DNA of 20,156 nt from a virus: positions 1 through 20,156 of IMG/VR virus record IMGVR_UViG_3300021131_000067, one strand, 5' to 3'. Positions 5,605 through 12,867 of this stretch are shown here, piece after piece; within the stretch, counting starts at the first letter, position 1; every line of letters begins with the position of its first letter. The position numbers and the translations under genes were made by a program. A model generated the notes under the pieces. The model was not told the origin of the DNA, ran no database searches, and saw only the letters and a list, made by a program, of their open reading frames with translations.

Positions 5605-7073
5605 TATTGGTATTCTCCACGCATTAATGCTTCAATATTATGAGCTTTTTCTGTAAATTTCTTAATATTCTCCTTTGACATTCCTTTAAACAATTTATTT
5701 ACTTCCAATTGTTTTTCAGCCTCTGATTTATTGGAATCGTGAATATTTTGCAAAATAAAAATATTAGGATCGTAATTGGATGCCCATGCGTTTTTAAATT
5801 GCGTATGATTGGCATTTGCGTTGTCAATACCACGCTTTGCCTCATACTTTTCATTTGCTTTTAAGAATGCTTTATAAGCAGTATTAGTGGCCTTAGATCG
5901 TTCAAGAATGGACTTTAAACCACCTTCTGTGATGTTTACATTAGGAGAAGCAGCAGCATTAGCATCTCTAGCTGCGTCAGTTCCAGCGCCCATAATTCTT
6001 GCTTGACGATTAGTAACATCAGCTAAAGACTTGGTTAAGATGTCCAAGTCCTCATTGCCTGCAATCCATTTACCACCTGATCTTAATAATCTTTTTGGTG
6101 CAGAGCCGGCAGTTGCAGATAATTTCTTTTCCGCAGTGTCGATTGTTTTATTTAATTCCTCAGTTTCTTGACCTAATGAACTGTATTGAGATTTTTCTTC
6201 TCTTGCTTGTTTAGCATTATCTCTTTGTTGTTCATTGAACAATGGGACACCATTCGCCATTCTGACAGGTGTTTCAGCAGTAATTAATGATGGTTTATTA
6301 GCACTTACTTGACCAGTAGGTTGAGTTGCTGGAGGTTGATTGCCTTGATTGGTCGAACCAAATGGAACATATTCATTAGTGGCTTTATTAAATGTGCCTG
6401 GCACTCCACCAGCGCTTACTACTTCAGATAATGGTCCTTTGTATTCTTGCGCTGCTTTGGCTGCTACTTGCGTTACTTGTGGTCCTGGCTTTGCATATCC
6501 CAAAGTTCCAATATAAGACTTTGCCAATTGTTGTGCATTAGGATCTGTTGGAAATTGATTGGCCCAATTCTGAACCTTCTCAATATAAACCTTTGGATCT
6601 TGCTCTCCGGATGCACTTAAGCCTGCCAAAACAGTTCCCAATGAACTTCTTTGAGTATCGGTTAACTTTGTTTTTGCTTCATTGGCTGAGGCTTGATTTG
6701 TCTTTAAATCAGTGTATTTCTTAATTGTTTCTGCGCCAGTATAGGGAGCCAAAGAATTGACAGAATGAGTGATTTTTTGTAAATCAATTTCACCATTTTG
6801 ATCTAAATAATTTGTTGGATCACTTGCCCAATTTTGTAAAATTTTGCGTTCATTATTTGCTTGAGTGGCTTTTTCTAAATCAATACCTTTAATTTGGGAT
6901 TCTATTTCGGCAGATTTAGAGCGAGATTGTTCACCAGAAATCATTGCCGGATACAGTTCTTTAATTTTACTTAATTCGTAAGATGATTTTTGAATATTGA
7001 GCATATCCGCTAAAGACATTCCCTTAGCCGGTTCTACTTTTATTGCGCTTGTGTCAGTTCTAAAATCAGCCAT
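5604..7073 (-). CDS. Ejection protein, gp20-like by position
   Basis: The 489-residue protein lies between gp7-like and gp16-like genes and is close to P22 gp20 in length (471 residues). It is mostly helical and charged. A Gln/Pro/Thr-rich linker (about 239-262) separates an N-terminal helical half from a C-terminal half. The C-terminal half has a coiled coil (290-320), a basic patch KRLLRSGGKW (327-336) and the motif MGAGTDAARDANAAASPN (361-378). No enzyme motif is seen. Assignment rests on order, size and composition rather than on a direct sequence match. The role would be an internal virion protein delivered into the cell during DNA injection. AAGGAT precedes the ATG. Confidence 0.65.
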   Translation of the reverse strand: MADFRTDTSAIKVEPAKGMSLADMLNIQKSSYELSKIKELYPAMISGEQSRSKSAEIESQIKGIDLEKATQANNERKILQNWASDPTNYLDQNGEIDLQKITHSVNSLAPYTGAETIKKYTDLKTNQASANEAKTKLTDTQRSSLGTVLAGLSASGEQDPKVYIEKVQNWANQFPTDPNAQQLAKSYIGTLGYAKPGPQVTQVAAKAAQEYKGPLSEVVSAGGVPGTFNKATNEYVPFGSTNQGNQPPATQPTGQVSANKPSLITAETPVRMANGVPLFNEQQRDNAKQAREEKSQYSSLGQETEELNKTIDTAEKKLSATAGSAPKRLLRSGGKWIAGNEDLDILTKSLADVTNRQARIMGAGTDAARDANAAASPNVNITEGGLKSILERSKATNTAYKAFLKANEKYEAKRGIDNANANHTQFKNAWASNYDPNIFILQNIHDSNKSEAEKQLEVNKLFKGMSKENIKKFTEKAHNIEALMRGEYQ

Positions 7074-7082
7074 AATTTATCC

Positions 7083-7835
7083 TTAAGGTACTGGGCCAAC
7101 AAAATTAGGGTTAGCCATGCCATTAATGTATTGCACTCCAGATTGGCCAAAACCACCTGGTTGACTTAATCCAGTTCCACCGCCTTGTCCAATACCAGAT
7201 AAATACGCATAATTGCCCACGTTACTTAATCCTCCGGCATAGGCATTAGCTTGACCTACTTGGCCGGCTGCTTGTGCTTGTCCGATGCCTTGCGTAAGTT
7301 GAGCCACATTAGTGCCTGTACCAAGCTGTGCATTGGCAGTACCAGCTGCACCTTGATAACCTATTCCAGCAATACCGGCTAATCGATTATAAATATTAGT
7401 TTGGTTTGCGCTGTAATTATTAAATGCGTTTTGATAAGCACTTTGAGCATAATTTTGCGTATAGTCTTGTAAACCTTTAAGTGCATTACCACCGACCATG
7501 CCACCTGTGGCATTATTGGCTGCGTTGGTTGCACCTTGCCCTTGTTGTAGCTGAAAAGCATAATTTGGTGCTAAATTGGCATTTAAATCTTGATTATTAA
7601 ATTGATTAGTTAAATAAGGAATATTTTGAGTTAATGCGTTTACGCCAGTTTGTCCTAATTGCGTATATGGTGCAAATTGCTGACTGGCTTGTTGGCCAGT
7701 CTGTAATAATTGATCTTGCGCTCTAGCATTGGCATCAGCTTGGGTTTGTGCAGCTTTTTGAGCGGCATTGCCTTGAATCACAGCACCTGCTAAAGATGCA
7801 CCCCCCATAATTACTGCCGCAGTTACCCATGTCAT
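7083..7835 (-). CDS. DNA transfer/ejection protein, gp7/p32-like
   Basis: The 250-residue protein begins with a hydrophobic Gly/Ala stretch (about residues 4-24) followed by an Ala/Gln-rich helix. It carries the pattern of P22 gp7-type DNA transfer proteins: PYTQLGQTGVNALTQ (57-71), PNYAFQLQQGQGATNAANN (90-108) and GGNALKGLQDYTQNYAQ (115-131), then a Gly/Gln/Ala-rich tail. P22 gp7 has 229 residues, a similar size. The hydrophobic start fits a protein that inserts into the host envelope during ejection. The ATG overlaps the stop of the cupin-like gene (ATGA), and AAGGAG lies in that gene's last codons. Confidence 0.78.
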   Translation of the reverse strand: MTWVTAAVIMGGASLAGAVIQGNAAQKAAQTQADANARAQDQLLQTGQQASQQFAPYTQLGQTGVNALTQNIPYLTNQFNNQDLNANLAPNYAFQLQQGQGATNAANNATGGMVGGNALKGLQDYTQNYAQSAYQNAFNNYSANQTNIYNRLAGIAGIGYQGAAGTANAQLGTGTNVAQLTQGIGQAQAAGQVGQANAYAGGLSNVGNYAYLSGIGQGGGTGLSQPGGFGQSGVQYINGMANPNFVGPVP

Positions 7836-8287
7836 AATACATTCTCCTTACTCTCTATTTTAAACTTTTTAAGTTCATTTGCAAAATTAAAAAGTGCAGT
7901 ATCATCTGGTTCAATTAATTGATGTTCAATTTTCTCTAAATCGGTTTCATCTGTTTTATGAATGGTAATACCAATTGCATCAGTTAAAGCCAAAGTTACT
8001 CGTTTAGTGCCTGCTTTAGATTCAACAATGTCACCTGCATTTAATGTTTTCATTCCTAATTCTGTCCATGCCATAATTTGACCACTTGCACATAAAAAAA
8101 TATGGTCTTCTTTATGAACTTTACCCACTATTAAAGTGCCTGCTGGTCTAAATACCTTTCGGCAATACATTCCACCACTAAAATAATGCTCAGTCTTTAA
8201 TTCAGCTTGTGGCATCTTGACCATTTCGGATTGCAAAGTATTAATTTGCTCACGACTAGGGATAAAATGTTCAATAATTTCAGACAT
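7832..8287 (-). CDS. Cupin-like phage protein
   Basis: I chose the ATG at 8287 (MSEIIEHFIPSREQ), which gives 151 residues; a longer reading would run far into the upstream gene. Residues 36-112 look like a single cupin barrel: FSGGMYCRKVFRPAGTLIVG, then KVHKEDHIFLCASG, with His58 and His62 as possible metal ligands, then a Gly/Asp turn (LNAGDIV), AGTKRV and ITIHKTDETD (His110). Proteins of this pattern recur in podovirus structural regions without an assigned role. It occupies the stretch where P22 has gp26 (tail needle) and gp14, but resembles neither. It overlaps the upstream gene by 8 bases and the gp7-like gene by 4. Confidence 0.65.
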   Translation of the reverse strand: MSEIIEHFIPSREQINTLQSEMVKMPQAELKTEHYFSGGMYCRKVFRPAGTLIVGKVHKEDHIFLCASGQIMAWTELGMKTLNAGDIVESKAGTKRVTLALTDAIGITIHKTDETDLEKIEHQLIEPDDTALFNFANELKKFKIESKENVL

Positions 8288-8507
8288 TGTAATAAGGCAC
8301 TTTGTAAGGTTTACCGTTGACCACCACATTAATATAACCCTGTGGATTACTTGGAAGGTTTGCACTTCCTTTGGTCGCTGAGGTTGAGCTAGTGAAATTA
8401 AGGATATTTAAAAAGAATTGTTGCCATGCCCTTGTCGGTCTTTTCGTCTGTTCATCAATTAGTTCAACTTGAGGATATGGACTATTAGTTAAATTAATAT
8501 TATTCAA
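8280..8507 (-). CDS. 75-residue phage protein with TTG start
   Basis: There is no ATG near the start of this frame. The plausible start is the TTG at 8507, which overlaps the gp10-like stop as TTGA and has AGGTGA six bases upstream. The protein contains PYPQVELIDEQTKRPTRAWQ and QFFLNIL, and ends in NPQGYINVVVNGKPYKVPYY NV (VNGKPYKVPYYNV). Short proteins pairing a 'T-x-x-W-x-x-F' helix with this beta-hairpin ending seem familiar from podoviruses next to tail genes, but I know no function. The position just after gp10 corresponds to the tail needle gene of P22, although this protein is far too short to be a needle. Confidence 0.6.
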   Translation of the reverse strand: MNNINLTNSPYPQVELIDEQTKRPTRAWQQFFLNILNFTSSTSATKGSANLPSNPQGYINVVVNGKPYKVPYYNV

Positions 8508-10639
8508 TTTTCACCTACACTTGATTTAAGGTTAGCAGCCACGATGACCGCATTAATTGGATCAGTTACCACTAATTCAAATACTCGATCTCTAGTCATG
8601 CCTAATCTTCGCCAAATAGCACGATTCTTATATTTACCAATCTTACCAATACTTTTCCAATGCTCATTGGACCAAGTAGAGCCACCATCATCGGACCATC
8701 TCATCATGGCCTGTGGATCAGCTCCCACAGTTTCAACATTTAATGGAGTAGTAATGCCAGTTAAACCAACACCAGGCTGAAAGTACACTTGTAATTCATC
8801 AAAGTATTCACGTTGATAATCTGCCACTAAATGCGTTGTTCTTCTTAATCTGCGTATTGGTTGGCCATTATCTGTAAAATTAGTAGGGTCTAACTCGTAA
8901 ATATTACCATTTTGCCAATCGCCTACTAACATCATATTTTGAAAGTTAATACAACAATTACCACGATGACGATGGTACTGATTTAAATCATCACAATATA
9001 ACCACTTATGCCACATTTGAGTGGCTATATCGTAGCACCAAGTAATATCTAAACTAGGAAATGATAAAACATAAACCTCATGCCCACCTTGTTGATAAGT
9101 CCAAGCAATTGCATCACTTACATCCTGATTAATGAATGTGTTTTCGACTGCATGAGTAGAAATCCTCTGTGGAAAATATCCATTCATCATCACCACTTCA
9201 GCTTGACCACGAATATTCTTACTTAAATAAGCAAATGAATTACCTAGTCTTGCAACGCTAAACTTGGCAACGATTCCATGCTGACTTGATGAGCCTGGTA
9301 TTCTTTGAAATGGAAAAGGGAAAGAACCAACATCTGCCCAGACTTCAGAAGTAGTTTCGCCAAGTAGATAAACTTGTCCATGATCAGCAATTTGAGCCAC
9401 TAAATTATCCGGTCCGGTAAACTTACTAGCAAAACTTAATGCCGGAGTAATTGGACTGAGGATATTGGACGCTGCCCATTGTTGAGTATTAGGATTATTG
9501 TAAATAAAGTAATTGTCGACAACATCCACAGAGCTCGCGCCTGTAAACGCACCATCAGTCGTTGGTATTACAGAAAAATTTAACGCATACATTGTTTCAG
9601 AGCCAACAGTTTGACTATTATTAATTACATAATTACCTGTACCACCAGCACCAGTTCCAAAAGATAAAGTTAAGGTTAAACCTGTGCCACTTCCTGTGGT
9701 TGAAGTAGATACGTTATTTGTTGGGTTAGAAGTATAAGCACCCACATTCTGCACAGATAAGCCTGTAACTGCACCAGAGCCACCAATTGAAGTTACTGTA
9801 TAAGTCTGTGGTGTATTGCCATAAACACCCCCTAAAACTGTAATCGTGTCATTGACTGCATAACCTGTTCCTGCTGTTGCAATACTTTGGCTCAATACTG
9901 TGCCTGATCCATAAGTAGTAATAATCGTGTTTGCAGTTACTCCAGCACCTTGAATGGTTTGACCATTATAAATAACTCCACTTGTTGCAGTAACAGTTAA
10001 AGTAGTGCCGGACATCGATGCAGTTAAGGTGGAGGCCACTGCTGCTGAGTTCATTTGCTCTGTTGCAATCGTCAATGAAGTATTGATGGTGTATGTACCA
10101 ACTCCACCTGTTCCTGAGCCAAGTGCAGTAATCACGATTTCATTACCTACACCTAAACCAAATAATGATTGACCTACTGCTATTGTGCCAGACTGCATTA
10201 AAGACACAGTTAAAGTTGTTCCACTGATCGAACCTCTAAATATAGCCGATGCAGGATTACTAATTCGCCAAGTATAACGATAAGTACCATCAACAATATA
10301 GACGTTTTGACCATTATCGGTAATTCCTACAATACCTGATGAGGTATTTAATTGACCTACTAATGTTGGGGTTAGATTAGACGTTAAAACATAAACATAA
10401 GGGCCACAAACTGCAACAGCATATTGCCCACCACTAACAGTTCTCATTCCTCGCACTTCAGCCATTGCTGACAAAACTGCTTTAGCAGATAAGCCTGGCG
10501 TTGGATATAAGGCCACTACACCATTTTGACCGGCTTGTTTGGTGATATCTATTTCTGTACGAAAATTGATGCAATCTTCGCCATTGACATAAATCGATGG
10601 TGCAACATAGGAAGGGCCAACAAAGCCAAAGTCTGCCAT
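8504..10639 (-). CDS. Packaged DNA stabilisation / tail hub protein, gp10-like, with repeat insert
   Basis: The 711-residue protein matches the P22 gp10 type (Phage_stabilise family), a tail hub protein that closes the portal after packaging. Family-like sequence occupies residues 1-134 (SIYVNGEDCINFRTEID, VALYPTPGL, the YIVDGTYRYTW region) and 355-711 (VDVVDNYFIY, EVWADVGSFPFPFQRIPGS, HGIVAKFS, then a beta-propeller-like C-terminus with WSDDGGSTWS). Between them, residues 135-350 are Gly/Thr/Ser-rich repeats. Without that insert the protein would have about 495 residues, close to the 472 of P22 gp10. Its ribosome-binding site (AAGGAG) lies in the last codons of the homing endonuclease gene, whose stop it overlaps by one base (TAATG). 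Confidence 0.85.
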   Translation of the reverse strand: MADFGFVGPSYVAPSIYVNGEDCINFRTEIDITKQAGQNGVVALYPTPGLSAKAVLSAMAEVRGMRTVSGGQYAVAVCGPYVYVLTSNLTPTLVGQLNTSSGIVGITDNGQNVYIVDGTYRYTWRISNPASAIFRGSISGTTLTVSLMQSGTIAVGQSLFGLGVGNEIVITALGSGTGGVGTYTINTSLTIATEQMNSAAVASTLTASMSGTTLTVTATSGVIYNGQTIQGAGVTANTIITTYGSGTVLSQSIATAGTGYAVNDTITVLGGVYGNTPQTYTVTSIGGSGAVTGLSVQNVGAYTSNPTNNVSTSTTGSGTGLTLTLSFGTGAGGTGNYVINNSQTVGSETMYALNFSVIPTTDGAFTGASSVDVVDNYFIYNNPNTQQWAASNILSPITPALSFASKFTGPDNLVAQIADHGQVYLLGETTSEVWADVGSFPFPFQRIPGSSSQHGIVAKFSVARLGNSFAYLSKNIRGQAEVVMMNGYFPQRISTHAVENTFINQDVSDAIAWTYQQGGHEVYVLSFPSLDITWCYDIATQMWHKWLYCDDLNQYHRHRGNCCINFQNMMLVGDWQNGNIYELDPTNFTDNGQPIRRLRRTTHLVADYQREYFDELQVYFQPGVGLTGITTPLNVETVGADPQAMMRWSDDGGSTWSNEHWKSIGKIGKYKNRAIWRRLGMTRDRVFELVVTDPINAVIVAANLKSSVGEN
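9590..10030 (-). repeat. Second type A beta repeat in gp10-like gene, split by a nested unit
   Basis: Codons 204-247 encode the first half of a type A repeat (TASMSGTTLTVTATSG, YNGQTIQGAGVTANTIIT). Codons 328-350 encode the second half (GTGAGGTGNYVINNSQTV, ending GSETM). The roughly 80 codons in between (9659-9898) are a different repeat type, so the second type A unit has been interrupted. Confidence 0.7.
9659..9898 (-). repeat. Nested type B repeat unit within the gp10-like gene
   Basis: Codons 248-327 encode ATAGTGYAVNDTITVLGG, then a TYTVTSIGGSGAVTGLSVQN core, GAYTSNP and TGSGTGLTLTLSFG. The pattern 'GtGY-x-x-N/GDtitv-x-GG ... vt-x-l-x-v-x-n-x-G-x-Y-x-x-x-P' is a repeat I associate with environmental phage structural proteins. 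It breaks the second type A repeat near its middle. Confidence 0.65.
10049..10237 (-). repeat. Complete beta repeat (type A) inside the gp10-like gene
   Basis: Codons 135-197 encode [10 protein letters not shown] near the start, then a hydrophobic stretch ending AVGQSLFGLGVG, then GSGTGGVGTYTIN and a T-x-A-T-E-Q-M end. The unit resembles the insert in the gp4-like gene at 11789-11995, in the same order and with the same length between anchor motifs. It looks like an all-beta, surface-exposed domain. Confidence 0.75.
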
Positions 10640-11244
10640 TAAATAACTCCTTTATATCGTTCACCACGCCATATTTTATGTATGGTATTTTTGTGAACAT
10701 TAAATTTATTACCTAATTCAATATGAGTCATAATCCCTTTGTTGGCTCGAACAAATCTTACTTCGTCATCTGTTAATTTTGCAGTATTCTTGTTTCCAAG
10801 CAATCCTTTGCTAATTGCTTCACAATGTGATTCTGTTAATGGTTTTCCAATTCTGGCAATACTTATTTTTTCTTTGGTTTCATCTGTTAATTTAACCCCT
10901 TTACGAGGGCTTTGAACACCTTTACGCATTACACTCCATTTGCGTTTTTGGTCTTCAGAATGACTCATTGAATAGCCAGAACAACCTTCACCACCATTTG
11001 TTAAATTAATTAATTTGATACCACGCTTTTTATAAACATCAATACATTCCATTTCAGCTAAAAAAGCCAATTCTTCATCTAAATTATCTTTAATTATTTC
11101 AGATACAAATCCATGCTTCGCAACATAAAATTTCCAATATCTACCTCTTTTATTTGTATCAGAGTGACGCTTGTCTTTACCTTTTCCAACATAAAAAATA
11201 TTGTTAGTGTCTAATGCTCGATGTTGATAGATGTAATATTGCAT
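10639..11244 (-). CDS. Free-standing GIY-YIG homing endonuclease
   Basis: I chose the ATG at 11244 (201 residues) because the catalytic domain begins there and because it lies outside the gp4-like gene; a longer reading would start inside it. Residues 3-22 hold the YYIY ... FYVGKG pair of the GIY-YIG domain. KDKRH follows, then Glu64 and Glu66 in FLAEMECI, and LINLTNGGEGCSGY (78-91), typical of phage and intron-borne members. Residues 107-150 carry NUMOD3-like DNA-binding motifs (RKGVQSPRKGVKLTDETKEK, then ISIARIGKPLTESH). Residues 157-199 form a helix-turn-helix region (LTDDEVRFVRANKG, VHKNTIHKIWRGERYKGV). It probably nicks or cuts phage DNA lacking the insertion. No strong ribosome-binding site precedes the ATG. 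Confidence 0.88.
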   Translation of the reverse strand: MQYYIYQHRALDTNNIFYVGKGKDKRHSDTNKRGRYWKFYVAKHGFVSEIIKDNLDEELAFLAEMECIDVYKKRGIKLINLTNGGEGCSGYSMSHSEDQKRKWSVMRKGVQSPRKGVKLTDETKEKISIARIGKPLTESHCEAISKGLLGNKNTAKLTDDEVRFVRANKGIMTHIELGNKFNVHKNTIHKIWRGERYKGVI

Positions 11245-11257
11245 AAGTATATGATTC

Positions 11258-12229
11258 TTAACGAAAAAATCCGCCTGCGAGAACCCAACCGGCATCTTTC
11301 TGTCTACTACTTAATAACGCATCAGCAAACCTTGCATTCTGTACCGGCTTCATATTGGTGCGTTTAATAGTGCTTTTAGATTGTGCTGCGTAACTCTGAA
11401 TTAAACCAATTTGCGTTGGTGAGGCTTTGCCATACATAGGCATTAATCGTTCTGCTAAACACCATCTTAGGCACATATTGTAGCCTTGAGGTAAATTGAT
11501 CACATCGTTTTGATTTACAAATCTTGCTAAGATAGTATTCGCGAATAAGTGCATTTCACCTTGTGATGGATTAGGCCACACAAAGATATTACCAAGCGTT
11601 TCTGTTGGCTGATAATAAATTGCTTTAGGCCAAGGACCATTTAAAGTTTTAAGTCCAATCATTTCATAATTTTCAACGCTCAATACTGCACAAGGGTAAT
11701 CTAAGCCACCATTTAAAATTGGCTGACCATTACTGTTTGTATTGACTCGAACAAATGCAGTATCAATTACTAATGGTCTTTGGTAATAAGAATTGATTGT
11801 TGTAGAAGATGCAGTTTGACTAATATTAACTGTATATGTGCCTGCTTCATTAATATTGCCACCAGCACCAGTACCAAAGCCTACGATAGTAGTGCCATTA
11901 CTGATGCCTGAACCTGATAAGGTTTGGCCTAAAGCAATTGCACCACTCTGAATTGCAGTAATGGTTAAAGTTGTGCCGGAGATTGAGCCAGTAAAGACTG
12001 CACCAATCTGCCCACCTGGTCCAATTGTGTATTGCGTTTGTCCTGGTGTTACTGGAAAGATAATTTCAGTCTTATAGTAAATCATCATGGATTCATTAGA
12101 CCATTGATCTAACATATCATTAAGCATATCAAAGGCATCTTGTGCATCTTCAGGTGCAGGAGTTTCTCCAGCAGCCAAAGCACCAATATCTTTTAATGCT
12201 CTGCTAATTATGTCGATGGGCATTGTCAT
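11258..12229 (-). CDS. Tail accessory / head completion protein, gp4-like, with repeat insert
   Basis: The 323-residue protein resembles the P22 gp4 type, the first tail factor to bind the portal ring. The N-terminal part (residues 1-75) has [20 protein letters not shown], then [16 protein letters not shown] and a [15 protein letters not shown] turn, all typical of this family. Residues 79-147 are a type A beta repeat. Family sequence then resumes ([59 protein letters not shown]). It is longer than P22 gp4 (166 residues) even without the insert. The ATG at 12229 overlaps the preceding stop (ATGA) with AGGATGAAG upstream; an ATG two codons further in is possible. Confidence 0.8.
   Translation of the reverse strand: MTMPIDIISRALKDIGALAAGETPAPEDAQDAFDMLNDMLDQWSNESMMIYYKTEIIFPVTPGQTQYTIGPGGQIGAVFTGSISGTTLTITAIQSGAIALGQTLSGSGISNGTTIVGFGTGAGGNINEAGTYTVNISQTASSTTINSYYQRPLVIDTAFVRVNTNSNGQPILNGGLDYPCAVLSVENYEMIGLKTLNGPWPKAIYYQPTETLGNIFVWPNPSQGEMHLFANTILARFVNQNDVINLPQGYNMCLRWCLAERLMPMYGKASPTQIGLIQSYAAQSKSTIKRTNMKPVQNARFADALLSSRQKDAGWVLAGGFFR
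11789..11995 (-). repeat. Type A beta repeat inserted in the gp4-like gene
   Basis: Codons 79-147 encode [40 protein letters not shown], and [11 protein letters not shown]. The same motif order occurs in the gp10-like gene 1.5 kb downstream ([10 protein letters not shown] ... GQSLFGLGVG ... GTYTIN). Codon choice differs between the copies, so the relationship is at the protein level and not a recent duplication. Confidence 0.75.
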
Positions 12230-12540
12230 ATCTTCATCCTAAAAGTATTAGGCTTCCAAGGAAGTCCTGTTTCTTTGTGTTCTAAAGCCTCAAACTGTCT
12301 TTCGATTCCACTCTTTACATGGCTTTGACCATCTCGATCTGTTTCCTTTTCAAGCCAGTCAATGCAGTTTAGCTCTGTTACATCTTCTAAAGGAATACCC
12401 ATTTCTGGATCAGTAAAGAACATTGTTCCTTCAGAATCTATGCTCATTTTCCCATTAAATCCTGTGCAAAGATACTTTATGCCAGTAATTAACTCGCCTT
12501 TAGTATATAAATTTAAGACTTTCCAAGTATATGAAATCAT
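12226..12540 (-). CDS. 104-residue phage protein of unknown function
   Basis: I chose the ATG at 12540, which overlaps the preceding TGA as ATGA and has TAGGGTG at suitable spacing; a GTG two codons upstream is less well placed. The protein starts [20 protein letters not shown] and contains [10 protein letters not shown], then [16 protein letters not shown], and ends near [11 protein letters not shown]. Small phage proteins of the pattern 'W-x-V ... G-x-x-x-x ... L-T-x-x-x-x-x-x-W' recur in genomes of this type, without a function that I know. It lies immediately upstream of the gp4-like gene, so a virion or assembly role is possible. Confidence 0.65.
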   Translation of the reverse strand: MISYTWKVLNLYTKGELITGIKYLCTGFNGKMSIDSEGTMFFTDPEMGIPLEDVTELNCIDWLEKETDRDGQSHVKSGIERQFEALEHKETGLPWKPNTFRMKI

Positions 12541-12866
12541 GCCCACACCCTAATAGGATCTGTTAGATAAACAATATATGGCTTTAATGGTTCAATATCC
12601 TCATCATCGAGTAAGCGAATATTAACCCCATAGTTAGGTGGTGGATAAGGAATTGGCACATAATCCTCAGGTGTTGGGATTGGCGGTCTTTGATAGACTG
12701 TTCCAATAACCGAGATGTTCTGATAATTAGGTTGTAAATATGATTCAGTTTTAACGACTTCAGTTGGCTGACCTTGTTCGTCAATTTCATACTCCGTTGG
12801 GATAACTGTATAAAGAATCGGTAAGGATTCGGCTTCGTCTGTAAAGGATAGGTAGATGTCTTGCAT
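12537..12866 (-). CDS. 109-residue Pro/Tyr-rich phage protein
   Basis: The sequence is acidic and Pro/Tyr-rich, with YLQPNYQNISVIGTVYQRPP, then PIPYPPPNYGVNIRLLDDED and a C-terminal DPIRVWA. No membrane segment or enzyme motif is seen. The many Pro residues and short beta-like stretches suggest an extended structural or binding protein. Proteins with a similar 'NYGVN-x-R' stretch seem familiar from phage fibre neighbourhoods, possibly as fibre assembly helpers, but I cannot name the family. It starts directly after the lectin-type fibre gene (one base between stop and ATG) and overlaps the next gene by ATGA. Confidence 0.62.
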   Translation of the reverse strand: MQDIYLSFTDEAESLPILYTVIPTEYEIDEQGQPTEVVKTESYLQPNYQNISVIGTVYQRPPIPTPEDYVPIPYPPPNYGVNIRLLDDEDIEPLKPYIVYLTDPIRVWA

Positions 12867-12867
12867 A

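Noticed and set aside
8288-8365. Longer N-terminus for the cupin-like protein
   Set aside because: The extra 26 residues are the out-of-frame reading of the upstream 75-residue gene and look unrelated to the cupin domain.
11245-11295. Upstream ATG at 11295 as the homing endonuclease start
   Set aside because: It would place 17 extra residues inside the gp4-like gene, ahead of a GIY-YIG domain that normally begins at the N-terminus.
12541-12546. GTG start for the 104-residue gene
   Set aside because: The ATG at 12540 forms the ATGA overlap used throughout this operon and has better spacing to TAGGGTG.
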